From JANXQG01 sp037147235 (GTDB lineage Bacteria; Planctomycetota; Planctomycetia; Pirellulales; Thermoguttaceae), in NCBI GenBank assembly GCA_037147235.1, contig JBAWVO010000174.1, positions 1 through 13,803 on the forward strand: a stretch of 13,803 bases of DNA, in the 5' to 3' direction. Made by a program: the position numbers and the translations under genes. The notes under the pieces are model-generated. The model did not search any database, was not told where the DNA came from, and saw only the letters and a program-made list of their open reading frames with translations. This document shows, piece after piece, positions 13,792-13,803 of the stretch. Position 1 is the first letter of the stretch. Each line of letters starts with the position of its first letter.

Positions 13792-13803
13792 CTGGTTCAA
13801 CCA

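Larger units (their letters stand above)
13355..13803. other. Upstream region of the efflux operon, rich in repeats
   Basis: These 449 bases hold no supported gene. They contain a 10-bp hairpin (13430-13453), a purine-pyrimidine GA run near 13404-13414, a possible promoter (13482-13511), and two interspersed mini-hairpins (13627-13651 and 13775-13791). An 87-codon minus-strand frame over 13537-13800 is mostly translated repeat text. Confidence 0.6.

Noticed and set aside
13537..13800. Minus-strand 87-codon frame starting MNQAGETPAPQ
   Set aside because: It runs through interspersed repeat text (13627-13651 and 13775-13791) and reads as translated repeats, with no ribosome site and no protein-like composition.

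Overview
The window looks like chromosomal DNA of a Planctomycetota-type bacterium, probably near the Pirellulales. The evidence is a Tat-exported Gfo/Idh/MocA oxidoreductase paired with a secreted protein of unknown function, and several short interspersed hairpin repeats of a kind I associate with that phylum, for example the text that translates as QAGETPAPQ at the right edge. The phylum call is inference. No rRNA, tRNA or CRISPR array is visible.

Left block (1-5260, accessory). On the minus strand lies the start of a type I restriction-modification locus: hsdM, followed with a 4-base ATGA overlap by a DUF1016/YhcG-type gene. That gene stops just before its PDDEXK nuclease core and carries an in-frame array of three hairpin-forming repeats. 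Genes hsdS and hsdR are not in the window and could lie off the left edge. Divergent from hsdM is a 474-residue protein with an ImmA/IrrE-like HEIGH metallopeptidase region placed before an XRE-like helix-turn-helix, the reverse of the usual order. Its stop is followed by 16 codons of coding-like text in the same frame. Two small unknown genes follow, each preceded by a related GC-rich hairpin leader, which gives a cassette-like or phage/plasmid-like texture.

Middle block (5552-8168). A two-gene plus-strand operon encodes the Tat-exported oxidoreductase and, 19 bases downstream, a secreted protein of unknown function. Behind it lies a 5'-truncated pentapeptide-repeat gene of the Qnr/MfpA-like shape. 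A non-coding stretch of about 400 bases separates this from the next operon.

Right block (8578-13354, minus strand). An RND efflux pair is encoded: a periplasmic adaptor followed, with an 8-base overlap, by a 1151-residue inner-membrane permease. No outer-membrane TolC-like gene is in the window. The remaining 449 bases at the right edge hold repeat-type hairpins and a possible promoter.

The most interesting signal is a family of about 27-base mini-hairpins (GTAGCAGGCA...TGCC) found four times. One copy is inside the permease gene, two form the inverted ends of a 113-base element that supplies most of the last 45 residues of the adaptor, and one is intergenic. The arms differ between copies but every difference is matched on the other arm, so the hairpin is preserved. 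Two coding copies yield the same peptide pattern, VAGTxxVPSA. The DUF1016 gene shows an independent case of in-frame hairpin repeats with paired changes. Together they suggest structured palindromic elements that spread into reading frames, somewhat like Rickettsia palindromic elements.
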